The translations under genes and the position numbers were made by a program. DNA of 64,000 nucleotides from Gautieria morchelliformis (taxonomy: Eukaryota > Basidiomycota > Agaricomycetes > Gomphales > Gomphaceae): contig WHVA01000157.1 of assembly GCA_015179125.1 (NCBI GenBank), positions 62,001 through 126,000 of the forward strand, in the 5' to 3' direction. Below, in pieces: positions 42,460 through 53,027 of this stretch; the stretch's first letter is position 1, and every line of letters starts with the position of its first letter. The notes under the pieces are model-generated. The model was given only the letters and a program-made list of their open reading frames with translations. It was not told the origin of the DNA and did no database searches.

Positions 42460-42490
42460 TTAAATTGGAAAAAAAAAAAAAAAAAAAAAA

Positions 42491-42971
42491 AAGGTGCTGC
42501 TTATTGTCATAAAGTGCTTGATGCTCGGCTTCAAAAGTGGCAGTTTGCTCCGTATACCTACGCAGGGCCTCTCTTTTCTCTCTCTCCAGATCTAGCACCT
42601 GAGATCGCAGTTTCTCTGCAATCTCCATACGTGTAGCTACGTCTTCTTCCATTCGAGATTGATCAGCGTAAAGCTCTGCCGCATGCAGTGTAGACATGAG
42701 GGTTGCATTCTCCGTAGTGAGCTCCTTTAGCTGCGTAATAGGTGTCGAGGGGCGTGGAAGATCGGTATGAAATATAAAGATTTGTCTTCGCCCGATTTAT
42801 GCAACGTTGGCAGGTTACATGGGCTCTTCTGAGAGAAACGGCGGACCTTGACCTTCTGCGGGTAATTCTTGCGTCCTTCTCAGAGTCGTCAACAGAACCA
42901 GATTGGTCGATGGTCAGTTGTCCGCTCGCGCGGTGAAGCGCCGTGCAGAGGACAAAGTCGGTCAGAGACAT
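42491..42971 (-). pseudogene. Coiled-coil host gene, part right of the LINE
   Basis: Possible start ATG at 42,969-42,971 (MSLTDFVLCTALHRASGQ), giving an exon up to about 42,860. The next block, in another frame from about 42,765, gives DLPRPSTPITQLKELTTENA, HAAELYADQSRMEEDVATRM, LRSQVLDLEREKREALRRYT and EHQALYDNKQH. This is a long heptad coiled coil, so an intron between the two is likely. The frame reads straight into the LINE target duplication and continues on the other side at 36,220. The family is not recognised; coiled-coil scaffold, Golgi or kinetochore proteins are possible. Confidence 0.65.
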
Positions 42972-43696
42972 GGGTCACAGGCAAAGACATGGAGGATGCA
43001 GCACGTGAAGAGACAGCTCGAAGGCCGAAGGAGGGCACAGGCGTATCTGGCAGACGTTTGCGGGTAATGTGGGTACCGATGCCGTGAAATGTCAGGGGCT
43101 GGATGGTGGGGGAAGAAAGGACGGTACACGGGCACATTAAAAGCTCACCTGAACACGTGGGGTAAGCTAGCCATTAGAAAGTCCGGGGCCGTATCGCCTT
43201 CGGTGCGAATGATGGCACACCGTCCAGCCAGAGTGAGGTGAGACTTGAGGCCGGCGTCTGGCGCTGCGAACGAGGCCACACCGTCCAGCCAGCGTGAGGT
43301 GGGACTTGAGGCTCGCGACGTCGTGTGCCAGACGCCTATGCGCTATATGGGTTACCAGGAGATTAAGTAGTCACGAATGATGTCGACGCGCAAGGGGTGC
43401 GAAGTCAGGCACAGACTACAGTCGCCCACGACTGAAAAGCGGGTCAAAGCTCGGAGGGGAGTTTTTAGGGTTAAGCGTCTATGGACGCGTCAATGACGTA
43501 CGTGTCTGTGGACAACGGCTTCCTTTGCAGTGGGCCGGGCCGGGGTGCCCTCCCACTGTGAGCTATAATGGCGATGGACGACCTGGCCACCGAGAACAAC
43601 TGCGGCGGAACACCGACTTAGACCCCTTATTGGGATGATTCCGGGCGGGGAGTCAACAACTGACGTACTATCCGAAACTGACTCACACTGCACACA
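42972..43696. other. Intergenic, with a tandem repeat
   Basis: Presumed upstream region of the coiled-coil gene. No other gene is supported. It contains the 61-bp-period repeat listed separately. Confidence 0.35.
43216..43315. repeat. Two-copy tandem repeat, period 61 bp
   Basis: The segment starting CACACCGTCCAGCCAG at 43,216 and again at 43,277, each followed by a nearly identical GTGAGGTG(A/G)GACTTGAGG. About 39 of 61 positions form the conserved core. Confidence 0.7.
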
Positions 43697-44087
43697 ATGT
43701 CTCGCAACGACACGCACCCTATGAGCTCGCTGTATGGAGTGATACTTATACTTATTGGCCTCCTTTCCACTTCAGTTACAATGCCAGCAGGCTTTTCCCG
43801 CGCCCCTCGCCCCCAAAGTCCACGCCTCCAAAGTACAACCGCTGCACCGTATTCTCCAACTCTCCACCACAACACCCCATGGCCCGCACACTCGACGACT
43901 CCATCACATGCGCCCCAGCATGCCCGGCCCCGTACGGACACGCCCCTCGAATCTCATTCCCGGCCCAACGTCCTCTCTGTACTCAGCCCCGCCCGCCCCC
44001 GACTACCGCCGCCCGTCTCCGGGCCCTGGTGGCTTTGCACCCCTTCCCGCTACGTGGAACTGGGAAACCTGCCTCGAGCATTGTTCG
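43697..44087 (+). CDS. Pro/Ser-rich ORF cut at AT-rich boundary
   Basis: GC-rich coding-like DNA. One frame gives MSRNDTHPMSSLYGVILILI (a possible signal anchor). Another gives SNLIPGPTSSLYSAPPAPDY, PSPGPGGFAPLPATWNWETC, which looks like real low-complexity protein. Base composition switches sharply to AT-rich at about 44,088. It is probably the 5' part of a host gene truncated by the AT-rich island; the family is unknown. Confidence 0.35.
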
Positions 44088-44682
44088 TAAGATATCTACC
44101 TTTTTTGGTACTACCAAGACAACCGGAGACAGGTCTGTTATTAAAATAGGAGATCTGATAATAAATATAGAAGTCTCCTTCTGTAATGACAAAAAGGTTT
44201 TCTTTGAACAATGGTCAGTTTCTAGTGCACAATGGCTTACCCTTCCAACTCACTACGGTTCTGATGAGCTGTATAATTTAATAATAGGCAGCATCTCAGG
44301 TTTTAGGGTTTTGGAATGGGTGTTAAGTCCCGATTCCCATTGTATAATTGTTGCAAAGGTTATATTGGATGGTAAAACAAAGTATCCTTTAGTTGTAGGA
44401 TATGATAAATGTAATGAATGCTGTATATATGATAGTCTGATAAAAGGCATGATGATTCCCTTATATTCTAACTCTCAACCACAAGAGACAATTACCGTCT
44501 ATGGCATACTTGTACTACAAGATGGAAGGATGAAGGTCTACAACACAAATAATGAAAGGAGACATCGAACTCCTATTATTTTATATAGACCATTAAAAAT
44601 CATAGAAGATTCAAAGGAGGTCTGTGACATTGTCAAATATATGCTTAAGCATATACTCAAAAGTAGTACAAACCTTCTCTAA
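44088..44682 (+). CDS. Unrecognised AT-rich ORF
   Basis: The frame ending at 44,682 (open from 43,879) has about 195 codons in AT-rich DNA: KIGDLIINIEVSFCNDKKVF, LPTHYGSDELYNLIIG, FRVLEWVLSPDSHCIIVAKV, VVGYDKCNECCIYDS and YGILVLQDGRMKVYN. It looks like a compact beta-rich globular protein of unknown type. The Pro-rich upstream part of the same frame belongs to the flanking GC-rich DNA, so the native start is missing or lies in an exon elsewhere. A tRNA-like sequence follows 11 bp after the stop, on the other strand. Confidence 0.45.
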
Positions 44683-44692
44683 ATCTCTGATT

Positions 44693-44762
44693 AACCAGGC
44701 CAGGGTTCGAACCTGGGACCCCGTTAGTATATAGGGTGCTTTACCAACTAAGCTATTTGGTC
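44693..44762 (-). tRNA. tRNA-like sequence, degenerate
   Basis: Contains an A-box (TAGCTTAGTTGGTAAAGCA) with a paired D-stem and a B-box in CCAGGTTCGAACCTGG. The anticodon stem has two mismatches, position 33 is not T, and the acceptor strands pair poorly. It is probably a tRNA pseudogene or a tRNA-derived element, not a working tRNA. Confidence 0.45.
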
Positions 44763-45290
44763 TATTACATTTTACAACTTGGTGAGGTAATATATGAGTC
44801 ATAAGATAGTGTACAAGCTTTGTTTAAAAGCTTAGTTTCTACATTTTGATATTTATCATCAAGAATCTTCATAGTAACATTGCTAAATATTATGATTTTG
44901 ACTCTTCATATAGAATGACTTATATAACCAATACATTCACTTTCATGAGTAGTAATTATACTTTATTCTATCTCTAACACCATAAGATCTGATTTTGGTA
45001 GAAATACATTCATATATCAGTTACCATGGAATATGATGATAATTCCAGTACTTGAATTAATATTTAGAAACAAACATGTATGATACATAATTCATCAATC
45101 TAATAGGATTTAAATTCAACTTCCTGGTTAAAGAGGAGAGTGGATTCAGATTCCATGATAATAATACCATCTTATGTCTTTATACTCTATGGGTCATTTG
45201 GAAATTCAGCTTATATGCTGTTCCAACATTTTATCAATGGATGGACAAGGTTCTATGACTCACAAATGTAGAGGTCACAATACCTCATCT
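44763..45290. other. AT-rich spacer
   Basis: No supported gene. Possible decayed 3' continuation of the minus-strand repeat-module protein at its right. Confidence 0.3.
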
Positions 45291-45299
45291 TCTAGGATT

Positions 45300-47071
45300 A
45301 TTGGTGGGCACCTATCCTCAAGAATATTTAACATTGATCTCTCATCTACCTTTGATCTATCCTTTTTTTCCATGGCCATATCTAACATTGATCTCTCATT
45401 ATTGGAATCTAATCTATTCTGCTTGCGTATCTCATCATCAATCTCAAATATCGATCGAGTATCGATATTTCCTTTCTCATCAAGGGTATCAAATGTTCAG
45501 ATCTCAGCTAGTTTTGATTGCTTATCTGGTTTTGATCTAGTTTTACTCATTTGAGGAGACTTATTTACCAAACTATCCTTTGTACTATTCTTATCTTGTT
45601 GTTTTGTTAGGAGGTTTATTTGATTCTTATCATTGATTCCCTGATATGATACTAGATAATTACATCTAAGATATGCTGTTAAAATGGATACTTCTTTTCC
45701 ATCTATATATACATCTATATCTGCCAACTCATAGTAACTATCCTCCGAATCGTGTATTCTACAACTTGCTGAGACTCTTTTGATATCTCTAGCATGATGT
45801 GATTTATCTGGTTGTTCTGTCAGCAGATTTATTTGATTATTATCATTGACCTCATGATACTAGATCATCCTCTTCATCATATGCTGTTAAAGGGGATATT
45901 TCTTCTCCATCCATAAATACATCCATGTCTGCTAACTCAAAGTAATTATCTGCTGAATTATATACCCTACAATTTTCTGTGATATTTTTGATATCAAATT
46001 TAATGTTTCCCCAATTGATTTCTTTCTCATCAAGAGTATCAAATATTGAGATCTCATCGGGAGTAGATTGCTTTGGCTTCTTATCTGGTTTTGATCTAGT
46101 TTTACTCCTTTGAAGAGACTTATTTACCAAACTATCCCTTGAGATCTCAACTAGTTTTGATTGCTTATCTGGTTTTGATCTAGTTATACTCCTTTGAAGA
46201 GACTTATTTGCTGAACTATCCTTTGCAGGATTCTTATCTGGTTTTGTCAGGAGGTTTATTTGATTATTATCATTGACCTCACATGATACCAGATAATTAC
46301 ATGCATAATATGCTGTCAATTTTTTCCATCCATATATGCATCCATGTCTGCTAACTCATAGTAATTCCCTTCTGAATCGTGTATTCTACAACTTGGTGTG
46401 ATTCCTTTGATATATCTAGCACGATCCAATTTATCTGGTTTTGCTGTTAGCAAATTTATTTGATTATTATCATTGACCTCATACGATACTAGATCATCCT
46501 CTTCATCATGTGCCGTTAAAGGGGATATTTCTTCTCCATCTATAAATACATCCATGTCTGCTAACTCAAAGTAATTATCTTCTGAATTATATACCCTACA
46601 ATTTTCTGTGATACTATTGATATCAAATTTAATGTTTCTACCGCTTATTTCTTCTTGAGTAAGCTGAGATTCCTTTTGAGCATGAACCATTGGTTCTGGT
46701 TTGTGGTGTTGTTTTGTCATAAAATTGATTCGTTTATCTATGATATCATATGATACCATGTCTTTCTTTTTACGGTACACTGTAGACAACTTGTGAGGTG
46801 TTTCATCTATAAAGACATGCATATCCTCTAGATTATAGCAATTATCTTGTGAATCATAAAATATAAAACATCCTGCCATCTTTCTAATTCGTAATCCTAC
46901 ATGCTTATTATTTTTAATCTGCTCTCTTAATTCTATAATCTCTCTACATTGTTCCTTAGATATCTGTTTGAGATTTGATATTATCTCATCTTTTTCTTCT
47001 ATCCATTCTGTGATTCTGTCAATCCTTTTAGAGAGCTTGACAATCTGGGCTTCCAAGGCTACTAGACCCAA
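45300..47071 (-). pseudogene. Repeat-module protein, five modules, broken
   Basis: Read right to left from 47,071: a coiled-coil start (LEAQIVKLSKRIDRITEWIE, LKQISKEQCREIIELREQ), then repeated modules of about 65-80 residues. Each module has a Cys, an N-Y-x-E-L core, DMDVF(I/M)DGEE and LVSYEVNDNNQINLL. Modules start near 46,880, 46,600, 46,390, 45,970 and 45,770. Between them are repeated linkers (SLVNKSLQRSKTRSKPDK). A frame break at about 46,317 and stops at about 45,850 and 45,497 interrupt it. Further decayed linker-like coding (IFDTLDEKG) reaches about 45,300. I do not recognise the module. Confidence 0.6.
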
Positions 47072-47485
47072 TTTACAATTTCACAGAATCAATTTTCAAT
47101 ACTGACTCATCTAATCTGGTTTTATAATTAAATTGTCAACTAGGTCCTTGTCATTGCTAGCACTGTTGTTTAAATTACATATCATCACAAAGACTGCTAT
47201 TATAATCATGCTTGCTAACTACAAAGTTTGGTTTCATTGATTTATCTCCATCTGTTAGTGTATATGTCATCACTTATTGTGGAAGGTAATCTAGACCAGT
47301 AGTTGAGAATATAATTCCAGTAAAATTCTATATTCCCTTTATGTTGTTTATGGTTTTATTTAGAGAGTTGAATAGTGAATGCAATATAAAATCGAAATAT
47401 ATAAAGTCGTCATCTTATCAACGAACTCAACTATACAACACTCCTTTTTCCGACTCATAGTTGTAGCTGAGAACTTTCCTTTATA
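47072..47485. promoter_or_regulatory. Intergenic between divergent genes
   Basis: AT-rich spacer between the minus-strand module protein and the plus-strand transposase. An ATATATAAAG box near 47,396 lies about 90 bp upstream of the transposase ATG. Confidence 0.4.
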
Positions 47486-48865
47486 ATGAATGAGTCACTC
47501 CTTGAAGAATATCAAATGCTGATGAATGAACATTGGGGGTTTCTTGATGAAAAATGGCCTTTGTTGAAGCCAACTAAATTTCATAGATCAGGACTAAAAC
47601 CTGTTTCTGAAATAGATCTCGTCAAGAAAAAAGTATTAGAGAAGCTTGGACCAATACCAGTGTTTTTCTTCCTAGTAGTGTTGTTTCTATTCAAGCACCA
47701 CCCAGGTCCATATCGAAATGTAGAGAAGGGACTATTAATACTCTATCATCTGCTTGAAGGTTGTACATTTGATGATATGAACAGATTTATACCTGGGAGT
47801 ACTTTTCATGCGATCCATCAGAGTTTCTTTGGACATGAAAAGGACCTTAATAATGACTTAAATGACAAAATCATTGATTTGTTGGCTCATATGTTTTCCA
47901 ACATAAGGATTAGAATATTATCTGCAAAGGATAATAATAAGGAAGAACTATTCAACACAATAACTTTATTCCTTGATGGTCATGACACAAGAGGAACAGA
48001 AATAGGAAGATCATCTAAAGTACAATGGTCACATAAACACAGAAATTCTGGAATGAGAACTCAAGTAATTATGGATTTTCATGGGATGTCTTTGATTGTT
48101 TCTGATTCATTGCCATGTAGCCACTCTGATGGAGCAATGTTCACAGAAATGAACTTAAGAGATAAGATGGATAAGGCAGATCGTATGGCTCTTGATGGAG
48201 GCTATACACTATTTGTGAAACAAGTAGTAAAGCAAGGTAGATTGAAAGAAATGAATTTCTGCCATCCAATTCGGAAGCAGAAGAATGCTGAACTATCAGA
48301 TATGGAGAAGCACTACAATGAAAGATTTGGTAGTTTCAGATCAAAGATAGAAAGCTTATTTGGAGAGTTAGGAATGACATTTAAGAAGTTAAATAATTAG
48401 AAGCCTGTCCAAACATCAAATCCTAAGATATTCTCTTTGCAGTTTAGATTAGCATGCTTGCTGCTTAATATCAAACGGTTTGTTAAATTAGGAGAGCTCC
48501 AAGCACAACCTAATCATATGTCATGGATGGAGAGCCATTTTGACTATCCATCAACTGATACCCTCGACTTTGAGTCACTGAGAATCTCAACTCTAAAGGA
48601 TATTACAGAGGATGCAAAGAAAATGTCTAAGTATCAAGCACGATTATTAGCAGGTACAGATACAAATGAATCTGACCAAGATATTGAAGATACATATGAA
48701 GTGAACAAAATAGTAGATCATAGGACAAAAGGAAAGAGAAAAGAATACTTAGTTCAATGGAAAAACTATGAAGATCACACTTGGGTAAGGGAGGAAGATA
48801 TTGATACAACGCAGTGTATACAGGACTACATTAGACGTCAAAAGAAGAAGGGTAGACACTACTAG
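47486..48865 (+). pseudogene. DDE transposase with chromodomain, copy 1
   Basis: From the ATG at 47,486, 304 codons to a TAG at 48,398; the same frame then continues to 48,865. The DDE-like core is FLDGHDTRGTEIG (first Asp), RMALDGGYTLFVK (second Asp) and FGSFRSKIESLFGELG (Glu). The C-terminus after the stop gives QFRLACLLLNIKRFVKLG and a chromodomain (YEVNKIVDHRTKGKRKEYLV, QWKNYEDHTWVREEDIDT). About 45% identical by eye to copy 2 (53,030-54,347, minus strand). The order looks like a PIF/Harbinger-type nuclease with a targeting domain. A single nonsense codon breaks it. Confidence 0.78.
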
Positions 48866-49437
48866 GAGGATGTTCACATTGACAACAATGTATATTCTTC
48901 TAGGATATATTAGATATCTTTTAAAATATCAACCCTAACCAAATTCATAATCTATCATTTTGAGCAACTTGTATATTGTGGACATCCTAAATTTTTTTGA
49001 ATGTTCTGATTTTGTAAAAATATGGTTGTATGTGCTAAAGCATGGTGTGTATTGACATAACAGAGCAATTTCAGAGAGGATGTGGATGACTATATATTAA
49101 AAGTATACATGAAACATGTTAGATGTACAATCACAGAATATAGAAGCAAGTATGGACAATACCTGTACTATATTATTATATATGGTTGAGAGATCTGATT
49201 AGAAGGTATGTTTAAAATAATATGCATGTATAGTACAAATATATGTAACTATTGGTGTTTAGACAATGGGGTATACACCCTTTCCTGGGGGAGCAGCAGA
49301 CTGTGAGAAAGAACTTTGGGGCTAGGATTAAGCATGCCTTACAGGTGCTGGCAACTGCCTCAATTTTGATATATTTTATGAAATATAGAGGAGCTAAGCT
49401 ATATATACTTATATATGACATTTATAAACATCCTCCT
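48866..49437. other. AT-rich spacer
   Basis: No supported gene or repeat boundary. Base composition becomes less AT-rich from about 49,250. Confidence 0.35.
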
Positions 49438-52284
49438 ATGGATCTTAATGATGAAGAATCTCCCATGGCCAATCAAGCTATTTCAGCTACTTCAACTGCC
49501 GTGGCCACTTGGACTACTAAAGGTATTCTACATTAATATTAAGGATCATTTATACTTATACCTTATCTTATAGCATGTCCCTTTTTAGAAGGCCTTACTC
49601 TGGCGTATCTGGAAAGGGAGCTTGAAAATATCAAGTCTGGAATCCTGTCTCTCTTATCCAGGTCCAATAGTTTTGCCACAAACCCTAGCAAGGCAACTGA
49701 AACTATGGTGACTATTTATTCTACACTTTCTCAGGATCCTTACTTGGTGACCACGGCCATTAATATTCCGCATTTTTGGAACTGCGTCTCCTCTTTTGAG
49801 CATCCAGAGAGATTAGCATCAATCAGCCTGCGTTTAGATCACCAGCAGCTCATGACATCTAACTTGGTCTTATGGAATTGGCTTCATAACAATTGTTTGC
49901 CTTATTGTCGGGGGTACATCATGGCAGGAGCTTCTAACACAGATCAAACCTGGTGGGGAATTCTGAGCCACAAGGTTTATCACTCCATCATATCTCAGGT
50001 GAAACATAACTCCTTCCAGAGTCATTCCTTCCTGGATTGGCTATGGAACCTTTTATTTATACAAGGCCTCGTCACTTTCTCCTCACTCAAGAAGAGACCT
50101 GTCATGACCCATATATTTCCCTTGCCCCACTGTCTCTGTTCCTCCTTTCATCATTCGTCCTGCATCTTCGCCTGAGTTCGCCATACCCTCCGACCACTCC
50201 TCAACTATGTTCGTTCCACTCGCTCTTCACCACATTCGCCAAATGACCATTCGCTGCTCGCATGATTCGCCATCAGACACGATCGACATCCTTTACCCAG
50301 CATGATGGTTCATCACTGGCCCCATCACCTTCTCGATCCATCCCCTTTAGGTGTTCATATGGCCAGGATACATTCGCGGGACGTACTACCCATAGGTTGT
50401 GTGGGACCAACCCAGCAGATGAAGAGTCTGTGCAGGGTAGTGTATATGCAGGTCCCAAGGCATGTTTTAATACATAGGGGCCTTCGCCCTCTTTTCTCTC
50501 CATAGTTTCATGTTCGCACACCCCTTTTCACTCTATTGTATGTCTATTTCATCTATTATGTATCCTGACCGTGCACCCCTATCCAACCCTGACTCCAGAC
50601 GGCCTCTTTTCTATTCGCTAGCATCATATGAGCATTCGATATAAGTAGTCTACATTCACATGTATATTCCCCAGTTCAATTATCATACATCCATCTCGTG
50701 CAAAGTTGACCTCACTGTGACTATCGTCTTGAGCCTTCTCCTGTAGATTTCTATCTTCGACCAGAAGAAGACTTAGGCATCACTGGTGAGTTTTCATACT
50801 TCATCTTGGTTACCTTAGCCTTCAAATTATTTTCTGTGCTGTCGGCGAAGGGCTCCGAAGGAGTGCCTTCGCCGGCGAAAGGATTGTTGCTACTTAAACA
50901 ACCTTTCTGTGACACCTTGCACGTTACATCGTCAAGTGCCACGGGCTATTTCCCTATGACTGTAGATAGGGCAAGCTCCATTCGGGCAACCCTCTTACCT
51001 TTTAAACATTCATTGGTTCACCTTATTCGCTGAACGGCACACGTCTTCGCACAAGTTATTCGGGCATTTGCTGTGTTCACTAATACACAATATTAACGCC
51101 TAAAAACCAATCTTGACAAGACCATGGAGCGCTGACAGAGCAGTAGAGAAGTGGCTTGGATTCCCAGAGACAGGAATACATGCCTTCAAAGCCCGGTTCT
51201 GTGGCGACATGGCTTCACTTTGCAGGAGGACTCATATATTCCTCATAGATGCTATGTGGAAGGCATATGTCCATCTTGGTCCCCAGGTATTCCAAGTTGG
51301 TAAAGGACAGATTAAACCAATTCACTTTGATCAACTTCACCGGGCCCTCAGCAAGAATCCTCTCTCCCAATCAAATTCGCAAGAGTTCCAACTGCTTTGC
51401 AATATCAAGGATACTGTTGAGGCATGTCTTGTACGCTCCAGAAACTCATCTCTGCCACTCCCCAGGGATAGGCTTCAGAGCTATCCTCAGAACTGCTGCC
51501 ATTAAATGCACCTTTAATGCCGTCAAGGTCTTCTGAGCTATCTCAATCTAACAAGTTGGTCAAGTTCCTAAGAGAGCTATTACTGCTCATTAGAACTCCC
51601 CCACCTAAGGATAATGAGCGGAGCCCTCTTCAAATAATGGTTGCAAAGCAACTAGATCATCTTCTACCATTCCGAGAATATGGTAGCTCACGACAGCACT
51701 GGACTAAGCCAGAAGGACCATTCACTGCTACTCAGAGTCTTACTCAAGCTGGATTTTTTCGCACACTAATTGGTCAAGGGGTAATAGGCAATACGCCCGC
51801 CGGACATAACTGTCCATCATTTTTCTCTAACCTTGAAGAATGGCAAACCTTTGAAGAATCTGTCAAGATATATGGACAAAAATATATATGTAACAAAAAT
51901 GCATATGGGAAGACTACTAGCCAATGTAGTCCACGGCATGCAGACAGCTATTGGAGGACTAGTGCCTCATGGCCTGGTTTCCTTGCCAAATATCAGGATA
52001 AGGTCCCTTTTATGGCTCTATATAACTGGCTTCAAGCACAGGATCTTCCTCAGATGGGCATGTTACAACTCTATCTCCTTACAGGGGATTATACATACAC
52101 TGGAGTTGCTCAAAGCCCCACTATTCAAGAGATGGCTAGTATTATATACCACCTTAACAAAGGGGCTCTCAAGGGCCTCCAACTACTAGGCCATGTTCCA
52201 AATGCTGCTACAAGGGAGGCATGTCAATGCGCTTTGAAGAGAGTGATCTCAGCAATGCTTTCAGTCCAGAAGAGCATCAGTTGA
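49438..52284 (+). pseudogene. Unrecognised spliced gene split by a solo LTR
   Basis: Exon 1 (49,438-49,522) starts MDLNDEESPMANQAISATST. A 51-nt intron (49,523-49,573, GTATTC...TTATAG) joins it to exon 2: ACPFLEGLTLAYLERELENI, FWNCVSSFEHPERLASIS, WNWLHNNCLPYCRGYIMAGA. Coding runs to 50,099, is interrupted by a 1,019-bp solo LTR, and resumes in frame at 51,119 (WSADRAVEKWLGFPETGIHA, HIFLIDAMWKAYVHLG). A one-base shift near 51,480 moves coding to the frame ending at 52,284 (FLRELLLLIRTPPPKDNE, FSNLEEWQTFEESVKIYG, LYLLTGDYTYTGVAQSPT). The whole would be about 640 residues. It has no motif I know. Composition differs from the AT-rich neighbours, so it may be host or cargo. Confidence 0.6.
50100..51118 (+). 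repeat. Solo LTR, 1,019 bp
   Basis: Starts TGTCATGACCC and ends TCTTGACA, so it has inverted TGTCA/TGACA ends. AGACC flanks it on both sides (50,095-50,099 and 51,119-51,123). A GATATAAGTAG box lies near 50,639. Removing it restores a continuous reading frame in the host gene. It is a different family from the other LTRs in the window. Confidence 0.85.
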
Positions 52285-52320
52285 TGCATTTGGATTTGAT
52301 TATGGTGGTGCATTCCTTAT

Positions 52321-52996
52321 GGAGGGTGTTTGGAATTACTATAATATCAGATGTTTACTAATAAAAGTGATGTTCCCATAAAACTCCATCTTTAAATAGT
52401 GATATCTTTTCTGAAACTATTCCATCATTAAAAAGCAATTCTGGGAATAGTTCTCCATGTTACACGCTAAACAATTAAAGGTCATTTAATAGAATTCATT
52501 GTATATGATTTCCTTCTGTTTATAGATATCTGTTAATACTTTTGTTGGTACTCCATTTTTTAAAAACTAAACTGCAGTTCTTTCCATGTAAAATATGTAA
52601 GATATTATTGGAGATTTTTCATGCTACAACCTTCCTAATTAAGCAAACCCACCCAGGTATTCTTAGTATGTTGAATCAAATAGAAATACATTCTAGTTAA
52701 CTCACCCATTCCGAGGTAACACGTTTGTATTTAAAGGTGTCAATGGCATACACATGTATGAAATGTACTATCTAAGGGTGTCTACCTTTTAAAATTCTTA
52801 AAGTTCTAACTCACCACAGTGTTTGATAATATATTCAGCTCTTAAAAGATGCTTTGTTTCACAATGTACAAATAAGTTTTAAAATTTCCAAAAGTTTTAA
52901 AATCTAAATTATGTTTAAAATAGATTTCAAGTATTTAAATGATCTTAAGGAGATATTAGAGTTTGATACTTCTTATAGTTTCCGAACAACCTCCTT
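52321..52996 (+). repeat. Left direct terminal repeat
   Basis: Starts GGAGGGTGTTTGGAATTAC and ends CCGAACAACCTCCTT. About 98% identical by eye to 58,043-58,719. Its own two ends are imperfect inverted repeats of about 22 bp, so the repeat is itself MITE-like. Confidence 0.92.
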
Positions 52997-53027
52997 CTTA
53001 AAATTTATCAGACTTCATCTTCCTTCT

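Larger units (their letters stand above)
36221..42490 (+). mobile_element. Near full-length LINE, copy 2
   Basis: A 6.3-kb non-LTR element. It has a 5' UTR (36,221-36,366), ORF1 with zinc knuckles (36,367-38,120), ORF2 with endonuclease, RT, RNase H and a CCHC tail (38,128 to about 42,300), a 3' UTR with hairpin (42,429-42,459), and a poly-A of about 22 (42,470-42,492). It is flanked by AAGGTGCTGCTT and interrupts a minus-strand coiled-coil gene. A solo LTR sits inside ORF2 at 39,028-39,240. Stops and frame changes make this copy inactive. The domain order suits the Tad1/I-like fungal LINE group. Confidence 0.93.

Noticed and set aside
42480-42492. Poly-A/poly-T run as a terminator or assembly filler
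   Set aside because: It is the LINE tail: it follows the conserved 3' hairpin and directly precedes the target duplication.
44141-44682. Full-length 267-codon protein from 43,879
   Set aside because: The first 70 codons are Pro/Arg-rich and lie in GC-rich flanking DNA. The composition break at about 44,088 shows a chance fusion with the AT-rich part.
44693-44762. Functional tRNA gene
   Set aside because: The anticodon stem and acceptor stem do not pair, and the residue before the anticodon is not T.
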